DNA of 64,000 nt, from assembly GCF_051014445.1 (NCBI RefSeq), contig NW_027488369.1, positions 13,348,001-13,412,000 of the forward strand, written 5' to 3'. The translations under genes and the position numbers were made by a program. The first letter of the stretch is position 1; each line of letters begins with the position of its first letter. Origin of the DNA: Colletes latitarsis. Its lineage: Eukaryota > Arthropoda > Insecta > Hymenoptera > Colletidae. Of this stretch, positions 47,801 through 61,300 are shown in pieces. The notes beneath the pieces were generated by a model. That model did not search any database. It saw nothing but the letters and a program-made list of their open reading frames with translations, and was not told the DNA's origin.

Positions 47801-50800
47801 AAACAGACGATTAAACCAGGTTTCGATCAATATTTTTGAGGATAACGCATGTTAGGTCTAGGTTAGGCCGGGGTTTTTCACTCACCACACTCATACTGTC
47901 GCATTCTTCACATAGTTGTTGAACGGATCCTGGGTTTTTACTGGTTTGGATCACGTAGTAATGAAGTGCAACACTGAAACAGTCAATTAAACCTGGTTTC
48001 CATCAATATTTTAGAGGACAACGCAAGTTAGGTCTAGGTTAGGCCGAGGATTTTCACTCATCAGACTCATACTTTCGCATTCTCCACATACTTGTTGAAC
48101 GGATCCTGGGTTTTTACTGGTTTGGATCACGTAGTAATGTGATACCACACTGAAACAGTCGATTAAACCTGGTCTTGATAAATATTTTAGAGGATAACGC
48201 ATGTTAGGTCTGGGATAGGTCTGGGATTTGCCCTCATCATACTCATACTTTCGCACACTTCACATACTCCTTGAACAGATCCTGGATTATTTTCAGGTTT
48301 GGATCACATAGTAATGTGGTACCACACTGAAACAGTCGATTAAACTAGGTTTTGATCAATATTTTTGAGGATAACGCATGTTAGGTCTAGTTTAGGCCTG
48401 GGACTTGCCCTCATCAGACTCATTCTTTCGCACACTTCAAATACTTGTTGAACAGGTCCTGGGTTTTTTTCTGGTTTGGATCACGTAGCCATGTGCTACC
48501 ACACTGAAACAGTCGATTAAACCTGGTTTCGATCAATATTTTTGAGGATAACGCATGTTAGGTATAGGTTAGGCCGAGGATTTTCACTCATCAGACTCAT
48601 ACTTTCGCATTCTCCACATACTTGTTGAACGGATCCTGGGTTTTTACTGGTTTGGATCACGTAGTAATGTGGGACCACACTGAAACAATCAATTAAACCT
48701 GGTCTTGATGAATATTTTAGAGGATAACGCATGTTAGGTTTGGGTTAGGTCTAGGATTTGCCCTCATCAGGCTCATACTTTCGCATATTTCTCATACTTC
48801 ATGGCTAGATCCTGGGCTGTTTCTGGATTGTGTCACGTAGTAATGTGGTACCACGCTGAAACAGTCAATTAAACCTGGTCTTGATAAATATTTTAGAGGA
48901 TAACGCTTGTTAGGTCTAGGTTAGCCCTGGGATTTTCACTCATCAGACTCATACTTTCGCATTCTTCACATACTTGTTGAAAGATACAGGGTTTTTTCTG
49001 GTTTGGATCACATAGTAATGTGGCACCACACTGAAACAGACGATTAAACCAGGTTTCGATCAATATTTTTGAGGATAACGCATGTTAGGTCTAGGTTAGG
49101 CCGGGGTTTTTCACTCATCACACTCATACTTTCGCATTCTTCACATACTTGTTGAACGGATCCTGGGTTTTTACTGGTTTGGATCACGTAGTAATGAAGT
49201 GCAACACTGAAACAGTCAATTAAACCTGGTTTCGATCAATATTTTAGAGGACAACGCATGTTAGGTCTAGGTTAGGCCGAGGATTTTCACTCATCAGACT
49301 CATACTTTCGCATTCTCCACATACTTGTTGAACGGATCCTGGGTTTTTTTCTGGTTTGGTTCACGTAGTAATGTGGTACCACACTGAAACATTCAATTAA
49401 ACCTGGTCTTGATAAATATTTTAGAGGATAACGCATGTTAGGTTTGGGTTAGGTCTAGGATTTGTCCTCATCAGGCTCATACATTCGCATATTTCTCATA
49501 CTTCATGGCTAGATCCTTGGCTGTTTCTGGATTGTATCACGTAGTAATGTGGTACCACGCTGAAACAGTCAATTAAACCTGGTTTCGATCAATATTTTTG
49601 AGGATAACGCAAGTTAGGTCTGGGATAGGTCTGGGATTTGCCCTCATCAGGGTCATACTTTCGCAGTTTTAACATACATGTTGACCTGATCGAGTGTTTT
49701 TTCTGCTTTGGATCACGTAGTAAAGTGGTACCCCACTGAAACAGTCCATTAAACCTGGTTTGGATCAATATTTTAGAGGATAACGCATGTTAGGTCTAGG
49801 TTATGTCTGGGATTTTCACTCATCAGACTCATACTTTCGCATTCTTCTCATACTTGTTGAACGGATCCTGGGTTTTTTCTGGTTTGGATTACGTAGTAAT
49901 GTGGGACCACTCCGAAACAATCAATTAAACCTGGTCTTGATAACTATTTTAGAGGATAACGCATGTCAGGTCTGGGATAAGTCTGGGATTTGACCTCATC
50001 AGGGTCATACTTTCGCAGTTTTAACATACATGTTGACCTGATCGAGTGTTTTTTCTGCTTTGGATCACGTAGTAAAGTGGTACCCCACTGAAACAGTCCA
50101 TTAAACCTGGTTTGGATCAATATTTTAGAGGATAACGCATGTTAGGTCTAGGTTATGTCTGGGATTTTCACTCATCAGACTCATACTTTCGCATTCTTCA
50201 CATACTTGTTGAAAGATACAGGGTTTTTTCTGGTTTGGATCACATAGTAATGTGGCACCACACTGAAACAGACGATTAAACCAGGTTTCGATCAATATTT
50301 TTGAGGATAACGCATGTTAGGTCTAGGTTAGGCCGGGGTTTTTCACTCATCACACTCATACTTTAGCATTCTCCACATACTTGTTGAACGGATCCTGGGT
50401 TTTTTTCTGGTTTGGTTCACGTAGTAATGTGGTACCACACTGAAACATTCAATTAAACCTGGTCTTGATAAATATTTTAGAGGATAACGCATGTTAGGTT
50501 TGGGTTAGGTCTAGGATTTGTCCTCATCAGGCTCATACATTCGCATATTTCTCATACTTCATGGCTAGATCCTTGGCTGTTTCTGGATTGTATCACGTAG
50601 TAATGTGGTACCACGCTGAAACAGTCAATTAAACCTGGTTTCGATCAATATTTTTGAGGATAACGCAAGTTAGGTCTGGGATAGGTCTGGGATTAGCCCT
50701 CATCAGACTCATACTTTCGCATTCTTCACATACTTGTTGAACGGATCCTGGGTTTTTTCTGGTTTGGATCGCGTAGTAATGTGGGACCACACTGAAACAA

Positions 50801-52389
50801 TCAATCAAACCTGGTTATGATAAATATTTTAGAGGATAACGCATGTTAGGTCTGGGTAAGGTCTAGGATTTGCCCTCGTCAGGCTCATTCTTTCGCATAT
50901 TTCTCATACTTGATGGCTAGATCCTGGGCTTTTTCTGGATCGCATCACGTGGTAATGAAGTACAACACTGAATCAGTCAATTAAACCTGGTTTCCATCAA
51001 TATTTTAGAGGACAACGCATGTTAGGTCTAGGTAAGGCCTGGGATTTGCCCTCATCAGGGTCATACTTTCGCAGTTTTAACATACATGTTGACCTGATCG
51101 AGGGTTCTTAATTCTTTGGATCACGTAGTAAAGTGGCACCACACTGAAACATTCAATTAAACCTGGTCTTGATAAATATTTTGGAGGATAACGCATGTTA
51201 GGTTTGGGTTAGGTCTAGGATTTGTCCTCATCAGGCTCATACATTCGCATATTTCTCATACTTCATGGCTAGATCCTGGGCTGTTTCAGGATTGTATCAC
51301 GTAGTAATGTGGGACCACACTGAAACAGTCAATTAAACCTGGTTTGGATCAATATTTTAGAGGATAACGCATGTTAGGTCTAGGTTATGTCTGGGATTTT
51401 CACTCATCAGACTCATACTTTCGCATTCTTCACATACTTGTTGAACGGATCCCGGGTTTTTTCTGGTTTGGATCACGTAGTAATGTGGGACCACACTGAA
51501 ACAGTCAATTAAACCTGGTTTCGATCAATATTTTAGAGAATAATTCATGTTAGGTCAAGGTTAGGTCTGGGATTTGCTCTCATCAGGCTCATACTTTCGC
51601 ATATTTCTAATACTTCATGGCTAGATCCTGGGCTCTTTCTGGATTGGATCAAGTATTAATGTAGTACCACACTGAAACATTCAATGAAACCTGGTCTGGA
51701 TAAATATTTTAGAGGATAACGCATCTTAGGTCTGTGTTAGGTCTAAGATGTGCTCTCATCAGGCTCATTCTTTCGCATATCTCTCATACTTGATGGCTAG
51801 ATCCTGGGCTTCTTCTGGATTGCATCACGTAGTAATGAAGTACCACACTGAAACAGTCAATTAAACCTGGTTGCGAATAATATTTTAGAGGATAACGCTG
51901 GTTATGACTGGGATAGCTGTGGTATTTGCAATCATCTGGCTCATACTTTCGCATTTTTCGCATACTTGTTTAACAGATCCTGGGTTTTTTCTGGTTTGGT
52001 TCACGTAGTAATGTGGTACCACACTGAAACATTCAATTAAACCTGGTCTTGATCAATATTTTAGAGGATAACGCATGTTAGGTTTGGGTTAGGTCTAGGA
52101 TTTGCCCTCATCAGGCTCATACCTTCGCATATTTCTCATACTTCATGGCTAGATCCTGGGCTATTTCTGGATTGGATCACGTAGTAATGTGGTACCACAC
52201 TGAAACATTCAATGAAACCTGGTCTGGATAAATATTTAAGAGGATAACGCATCTTAGGTCTGTGTTAGGTCTAAGATTTGCTCTCATCAGGCTCATTCTT
52301 TCGCATATCTCTCATACTTGATGGCTAGATCCTGGGCATTTTCTGGATTGCATCACGTAGTAATGAAGTACAACACTGAAACAGTCAAT

Positions 52390-55300
52390 TAAACCTGGTT
52401 TCGATCAATATTTTAGAGAATAATTCATGTTAGGTCTAGGTTAGGCCTGGGATTTGCCCTCATCGGGGTCATACTTTCGCAGTTCTAACATACATGTTGA
52501 CCTGATCGAGGGTTTTTTCTGCTTTGGATCACGTAGTAAAGTGGTACCACACTGAAACAGTCCACTAAACCTGGTTTGGATCAATATTTTAGAGGATAAT
52601 GCATGTTAGGTCTAGGTTAGCCCTGAAATTTTCACTCATCAGACTCATACTTTCGCATTCTTCAGATACTTGTTGAACAGATCCTGGGTTTTTTCTGGTA
52701 TGGATCACGTAGTAATGTGGTACCACACTGAAACATTCAGTTAAACCTGGTCTTGATAAATATTTTTGAGGATAACGCATGTTAGGTCTGGGTTAGGTCT
52801 AGGATTTGCCCTCATCAGGCTCATACTTTCGCATATTTCTCATACCTCATGGCTAGATCCTGGGCTATTTCTGGATTAGATCACGTAGTAATGTGGTACC
52901 ACACTGAAACAGTCAATTAAACCTGGTTTCGATCAATATTTTAGAGGATAACGCATGTCAGGTCTAGGTTAGGCCTGGGATTTTCACTCATCAGACTCAT
53001 ACTTTCGCATTCTTCACATACTTGTTGAACGGATCCTGGGGTTTTACTGGATTGGATCACGTAGTAATGTGGTACCACACTGAAACAGTCAATTAAACTT
53101 GGTTTCGATCAATATTTTAGAGAATAATTCATGTTAGGTCTAGGTTAGGTCTGGGATTTGCACTTATCAGACTCATTCTTTCGCATATTTCTCATACTTG
53201 ATGGCTAGATCCTGGGCTGTTTCCGGATTGTATCACGTAGTAATGTGGTACCACGCTGAAACAGTCAATTAAACCTTGTTTCGATCAATATTTTGGAGGA
53301 TAACGCAAGTTAGGTCTGGGATAGGTCTGGGATTTACCCACATCAGGCTCATACTTTCGCGTTTTTCACATACTCGTTGAACAGATCCTGGGTTATTCTC
53401 TGGTTTGGATCGCATAGTAATGTGGTACCACACTGAAACAGTCGATTAAACCTGGTTTTGATAAATATTTTAGAGGATAACGCATGTTAGGTCCGGGTTA
53501 GGTCTAGGATTTGCCCTCATCAGGCTCATACTTTCGCATATTTCTCATACTTCATGGCTGGATCCTGGGCTATTTCTGGATTGGATCACGTAGTAATGTG
53601 GTACCACACTGAAACAGTCGATTAAACCAGGTTTCGATCAATATTTTTGAGGATAACGCATGTCAGGTCTAGGTTAGGCCTGGGATTTTCACTTATCAGA
53701 CTCATACTTTCGCACACTTCACATACTCGTTGAACAGATCCTGGGTTATTTGCTGGTTTGGATCACATAGTAATGTGGTACCACACTGACACAGTCGATT
53801 AAAGCAGGTTTCGATCAATATTTTTGAGGATAACGCATGTTTGGTCTAGGTTAGGCCTGGGATTTTCACTCATCAGACTCATACTTTCGCATTCTTCTCA
53901 TACTTGTTGAACGGATCCTGGGTTTTTTCTGGTTTGGATCACGTAGTAATGTGGGACCGCACAGAAACAATCAATTAAACCTGGTGTTGATAAATATTTT
54001 AGAGGATAACGCAAGTTAGGTCTGGGATAGGTCTGGGATTTGCCCACATCAGGCTCATACTTTCGCGTTTTTCACACACTTGTTGAACAGATCCTGGGTT
54101 TTTTCTGGTTTGGATCACGTAGTAGTGTGGTACCACACTGAAACAGCCCATTAATCCTGGTTTGGATCAACATTTTACAGGATAACGCATGTTAGATCTA
54201 GGTTAGGTCTGGGATTTTCACTCATCAGACTCATACTTTCGCATTCTTCACATACTTGTTGAACGGATCCTGGGTTTTTTCTGGTTTGGATCTCGTAGTA
54301 ATGTGGGACCACACTGAAACAATCAATTAAACCTGGTCTTGATAAATATATTAGAGGATAACGCATGTTAGGTCTGGGATAGGTCTGGGATTTGCCCTCA
54401 TCAGACTCATACTTTCGCACACTTCACATACTCGTTGAACAGATCCTGGGTTATTTTCTGGTTTGGATCACATAGTAATGTGGTACCACACTGAAACAGT
54501 CGATTAAACCAGGTTTGGATCAACATTTTACAGGATAACGCATGTTAGGTCTACGTTAGGTCTGGGATTTTCACTCATCAGACTCATACTTTCGCATTCT
54601 TCACATACTTGTTGAACGGATCCTGGGTTTTTTCTGGTTTGGATCACGTAGTAATGTGGTACCACACTGAAACATTGAATTAAACCTGGTCTTGATAAAT
54701 ATTTTAGAGGATAACGCAAGTTAGGTCTGGGTTAGGTCTAGGATTTGCCCTCATCAGGCTCATACTTTCGCATATTTCTCATACTTCATGACTGGATCCT
54801 GGGCTATTTCTGGATTGGATCACGTATTAATGTGGTACCACACTGAAACAGTCAATTAAACCTGGTTGCGATCAATATTTTAGAGGATAACGCATGTTTG
54901 GTCTGGGGTAGGTCTAGGATTTGCCCTGATCAGGCTCATACTTTCGCATATTTCTCATACTTCATGGCTGGATCCTGGGCTGTTTCTGGATTGTATCACA
55001 TAGTAATGTGGTACCACGCTGAAACAGTCGATTAAACCTGGTTTCGATCAATATTTTAGAGGATAACGCAAGTTAATTCTGGGATAGGTCTGGGATTTGA
55101 CCTCATCAGACTCATACTTTCGCGGTTTTCACGTACTTGTTGAACAGATCCTGGGTTTTTTCTGGTTTGGATCACGTAGTAGTGTGGTACCACACTGAAA
55201 CAGTCCATTAAACCTGGTTTCGATCAATATTTTAGAGAATAATTCATGTTAGGTCTAGGTTAGGCCTGGGATTTGCCCTCATCGGGGTCATACTTTCGCA

Positions 55301-58300
55301 GTTCTAACATACATGTTGACCTGATCGAGGGTTTTTTCTGCTTTGGATCACGTAGTAAAGTGGTACCACACTGAAACAGTCCACTAAACCTGGTTTGGAT
55401 CAATATTTTAGAGGATAATGCATGTTAGGTCTAGGTTAGCCCTGAAATTTTCACTCATCAGACTCATACTTTCGCATTCTTCAGATACTTGTTGAACAGA
55501 TCCTGGGTTTTTTCTGGTATGGATCACGTAGTAATGTGGTACCACACTGAAACATTCAGTTAAACCTGGTCTTGATAAATATTTTTGAGGATAACGCATG
55601 ATAGGTCTGGGTTAGGTCTAGGATTTGCCCTCATCAGGCTCATACTTTCGCATATTTCTCATACCTCATGGCTAGATCCTGGGCTATTTCTGGATTGGAT
55701 CACGTAGTAATGTGGTACCACACTGAAACAGTCAATTAAACCTGGTTTCGATCAATGTTTTAGAGGATAACGGATGTTAGGTCTAGGTTAGGCCTGGGAT
55801 TTTCACTCATCAGACTCATACTTTCGCATTCTTCACATACTTGTTGAACGGATCCTGGGTTTTTTCTGGTTTGGATCACGTAGTAGTGTGGTACCACACC
55901 GAAACTGTCCATTAAACCTGGTTTCGATCAATATTCTTGAGGATAACGCATGTTAGATCTAGGTTAGGCCGAGGATTTTCACTCATCAGACTCATACTTT
56001 CGCATTCTTCACATACTTGTTGAACGGATCCTGGGGTTTTACTGCATTGGATCACGTAGTAATGTGGTACCACACTGAAACAGTCAATTAAACTTGGTTT
56101 CGATCAATATTTTAGAGAATAATTCATGTTAGGTCTAGGTTAGGTCTGGGATTTGCACTCATCAGACTCATTCTTTCGCATATTTCTCATACTTGATGGC
56201 TAGATCCTGGGCTGTTTCCGGATTGTATCACGTAGTAATGTGGTACCACGCTGAAACAGTCAATTAAACCTTGTTTCGATCAATATTTTGGAGGATAACG
56301 CAAGTTAGGTCTGGGATAGGTCTGGGATTCGCCCTCATCAGGCTCATACCTTCGCATATTTCTCATACTTCATGGCTAGATCCTGGGCTATTTCTGGATT
56401 GGATCACGTAGTAATGTGGTACCACACTGAAACATTCAATGAAACCTGGTCTGGATAAATATTTAAGAGGATAACGCATCTTAGGTCTGTGTTAGGTCTA
56501 AGATTTGCTCTCATCAGGCTCATACTTTCGCACACTTCACATACTTCATGGCTAGATCCTGGGCTGTTTCCGGATTGTATCACGTAGTAATGTGGTACCA
56601 CACTGAAACATTCAATGAAACCTGGTCTGGATAAATATTTAAGAGGATAACGCATCTTAGGTCTGTGTTAGGTCTAAGATTTGCTCTCATCAGGCTCATA
56701 CTTTCGCACACTTCACATACTTCATGGCTAGATCCTGGGCTGTTTCCGGATTGTATCACGTAGTAATGTGGTACCACGCTGAAACAGTCAATTAAACCTT
56801 GTTTCGATCAATATTTTGGAGGATAACGCAAGTTAGGTCTGGGATAGGTCTGGGATTCGCCCTCATCAGGCTCATACTTTCGCACACTTCACATACTCGT
56901 TTAACAGATCCTGGGTTTTTTCTGGTTTGGTTCACGTAGTAATGTGGTACCACACTGAAACATTCATTTAACCTGGTCTTGATCAATATTTTAGAGGATA
57001 ACGCATGTTAGGTTTGGGTTAGGTCTAGGATTTGCCCTCATCAGGCTCATACTTTCGCATATTTCTCATACTTGATGGCTAGATCCTGGGCTATTTCTGG
57101 ATTGCATCACGTAGTAATGAAGTACAACACTGAAACAGTCAATTAAACCTGGTTTCGATCAATATTTTAGATAATAATTCATGTTAGGTCTAGGTTAGGC
57201 CTGGGGTTTGCCCTCATCAGGCTCATACTTTCGCGTTTTTCACATACTTGTTGAACTGATCCTGGGTTTTTTCTGGTTTGGATCACGTAGCATAGTGGTA
57301 CCACACTGAAACAGTCGATTAAACCTGGTTTGGATCAACATTTTACAGGATAACGCATGTTAGGTCTACGTTAGGTCTGGGATTTTCACTCATCAGACTC
57401 ATACTTTCGCATTCTTCACATACTTGTTGAACGGATCCTGGGTTTTTTCTGGTTTGGATCACGTAGTAATGTGGTACCACACTGAAACATTGAATTAAAC
57501 CTGGTCTTGATAAATATTTTAGAGGATAACGCAAGTTAGGTCTGGGTTAGGTCTAGGATTTGCCCTCATCAGGCTCATACTTTCGCATATTTCTCATACT
57601 TCATGACTGGATCCTGGGCTATTTCTGGATTGGATCACGTATTAATGTGGTACCACACTGAAACAGTCAATTAAACCTGGTTGCGATCAATATTTTAGAG
57701 GATAACGCATGTTTGGTCTGGGGTAGGTCTAGGATTTGCCCTCATCAGGCTCATACTTTCGCATATTTCTCATACTTCATGGCTGGATCCTGGGCTGTTT
57801 CTGGATTGTATCACATAGTAATGTGGTACCACGCTGAAACAGTCGATTAAACCTGGTTTCGATCAATATTTTAGAGGATAACGCAAGTTAATTCTGGGAT
57901 AGGTCTGGGATTTGACCTCATCAGACTCATACTTTCGCGGTTTTCACGTACTTGTTGAACAGATCCTGGGTTTTTTCTGGTTTGGATCACGTAGTAAAGT
58001 GGTACCACACTGAAACAGTCCACTAAACCTGGTTTGGATCAATATATTAGAGGATAATGCATGTTAGGTCTAGGTTAGCCCTGAAATTTTCACGCATCAG
58101 ACTCATACTTTCGCATTCTTCAGATACTTGTTGAACAGATCCTGGGTTTTTTCTGGTATGGATCACGTAGTAATGTGGTACCACACTGAATCATTCAGTT
58201 AAACCTGGTCTTGATAAATATTTTTGAGGATAACGCATGTTAGGTCTGGGTTAGGTCTAGGATTTGCCCTCATCAGGCTCATACTTTCGCATATTTCTCA

Positions 58301-61300
58301 TACCTCATGGCTAGATCCTGGGCTATTTCTGGATTGGATCACGTAGTAATGCGGTACCACACTGAAACAGTCAATTAAACCTGGTTTCGATCAATGTTTT
58401 AGAGGATAACGCATGTTAGGTCTAGGTTAGGCCTGGGATTTTCACTCATCAGACTCATACTTTCGCATTCTTCACATACTTGTTGAACGGATCCTGGGTT
58501 TTTTCTGGTTTGGATCACGTAGTAGTGTGGTACCACACCGAAACTGTCCATTAAACCTGGTTTCGATCAATATTCTTGAGGATAACGCATGTTAGATCTA
58601 GGTTAGGCCGAGGATTTTCACTCATCAGACTCATACTTTCGCATTCTTCACATACTTGTTGAACGGATCCTGGGGTTTTACTGGATTGGATCACGTAGTA
58701 ATGTGGTACCACACTGAAACAGTCAATTAAACTTGGTTTCGATCAATATTTTAGAGAATAATTCATGTTAGGTCTAGGTTAGGTCTGGGATTTGCACTCA
58801 TCAGACTCATTCTTTCGCATATTTCTCATACTTGATGGCTAGATCCTGGGCTGTTTCCGGATTGTATCACGTAGTAATGTGGTACCACGCTGAAACAGTC
58901 AATTAAACCTTGTTTCGATCAATATTTTGGAGGATAACGCAAGTTAGGTCTGGGATAGGTCTGGGATTCGCCCTCATCAGGCTCATACCTTCGCATATTT
59001 CTCATACTTCATGGCTAGATCCTGGGCTATTTCTGGATTGGATCACGTAGTAATGTGGTACCACACTGAAACATTCAATGAAACCTGGTCTGGATAAATA
59101 TTTAAGAGGATAACGCATCTTAGGTCTGTGTTAGGTCTAAGACATGCTCTCATCAGGCTCATACTTTCGCACACTTCACATAGTTCATGGCTAGATCCTG
59201 GGCTGTTTCCGGATTGTATCACGTAGTAATGTGGTACCACGCTGAAACAGTCAATTAAACCTTGTTTCGATCAATATTTTGGAGGATAACGCAAGTTAGG
59301 TCTGGGATAGGTCTGGGATTCGCCCTCATCAGGCTCATACTTTCGCACACTTCACATACTCGTTTAACAGATCCTGGGTTTTTTCTGGTTTGGTTCACGT
59401 AGTAATGTGGTACCACACTGAAACATTCATTTAACCTGGTCTTGATCAATATTTTAGAGGATAACGCATGTTAGGTTTGGGTTAGGTCTAGGATTTGCCC
59501 TCATCAGGCTCATACTTTCGCATATTTCTCATACTTGATGGCTAGATCCTGGGCTTTTTCTGGATTGCATCACGTAGTAATGAAGTACAACACTGAAACA
59601 GTCACTTAAACCTGGTTTCGATCAATATTTTAGATAATAATTCATGTTAGGTCTAGGTTAGGCCTGGGGTTTGCCCTCATCAGGCTCATACTTTCGCGTT
59701 TTTCACATACTTGTTGAACTGATCCTGGGTTTTTTCTGGTTTGGATCACGTAGCATAGTGGTACCACACTGAAACAGTCGATTAAACCTGGTTTTGATCA
59801 ATATTTTAGAGAATAATTCATGTTAGGTCTAGGTTAGGTCTGGGATTTGCTCTCATCAGGCTCATTCTTTCGAATATTTCTCATACTTGATGGCTAGATC
59901 CTGGGCTTTTTCTGGATTGCATCACGTAGTAATGAAGTACAACACTGAAACAGTCAACTAAACCTGGTTTCCATCAATATCTTAGAGGACAACACAAGTT
60001 AGGTCTGGGATAGGTCTGGGATTTACCCACATCAGGCTCATACTTTCGCGTTTTTCACATACTCGTTGAACAGATCCTGGGTTATTTTCTGGTTTGGATC
60101 GCATAGTAATGTGGTACCACACTGAAACAGTCGATTAAACCTGGTTTTGATAAATATTTTAGAGGATAACGCATGTTAGGTCCGGGTTAGGTCTAGGATT
60201 TGCCCTCATCAGGCTCATACTTTCGCATATTTCTCATACTTCATGGCTGGATCCTGGGCTATTTCTGGATAGGATCACGTAGTAATGTGGTACCACACTG
60301 AAACAGTCGATTAAACCAGGTTTCGATCAATATTTTTGAGGATAACGCATGTCAGGTCTAGGTTAGGCCTGGGATTTTCACTCATCAGACTCATACTTTC
60401 GCACACTTCACATACTCGTTGAACAGATCCTGGGTTATTTTCTGGTTTGGATCACATAGTAATGTGGTACCACACTGAAACAGTCGATTAAAGCAGGTTT
60501 CGATCAATATTTTTGAGGATAACGCATGTTTGGTCTAGGTTAGGCCTGGGATTTTCACTCATCAGACTCATACTTTCGCATTCTTCTCATACTTGTTGAA
60601 CGGATCCTGAGTTTTTTCTGGTTTGGATCACGTAGTAATGTGGGGCCGCACAGAAACAATCAATTAAACCTGGTGTTGATAAATATTTTAGAGGATAACG
60701 CAAGTTAGGTCTGGGATAGGTCTGGGATTTGCCCACATCAGGCACATACTTTCGCGTTTTTCACATACTTGTTGAACAGATCCTGGGTTTTTTCTGGTTT
60801 GGATCACGTAGTAGTGAGGTACCACACTGAAACAGCCCATTAAACCTGGTTTGGATCAACATTTTACAGGATAACGCATGTTAGATCTAGGTTAGGTCTG
60901 GGATTTTCACTCATCAGACTCATACTTTCGCATTCTTCACATACTTGTTGAACGGATCCTGGGTTTTTTCTGGTTTGGATCTCGTAGTAATGTGGGACCA
61001 CACTGAAACAATCAATTAAACCTGGTCTTGATAAATATATTAGAGGATAACGCATGTTAGGTCTGGGATAGGTCTGGGATTTGCCCTCATCAGACTCATA
61101 CTTTCGCACACTTCACATACACGTTGAACAGATCCTGGGTTATTTTCTGGTTTGGATCACATAGTAATGTGGTACCACACTGAAACAGTCGATTAAACCA
61201 GGTTTGGATCAACATTTTACAGGATAACGCATGTTAGGTCTACGTTAGGTCTGGGATTCTCACTCATCAGACTCATACTTTCGCATTCTTCACATACTTG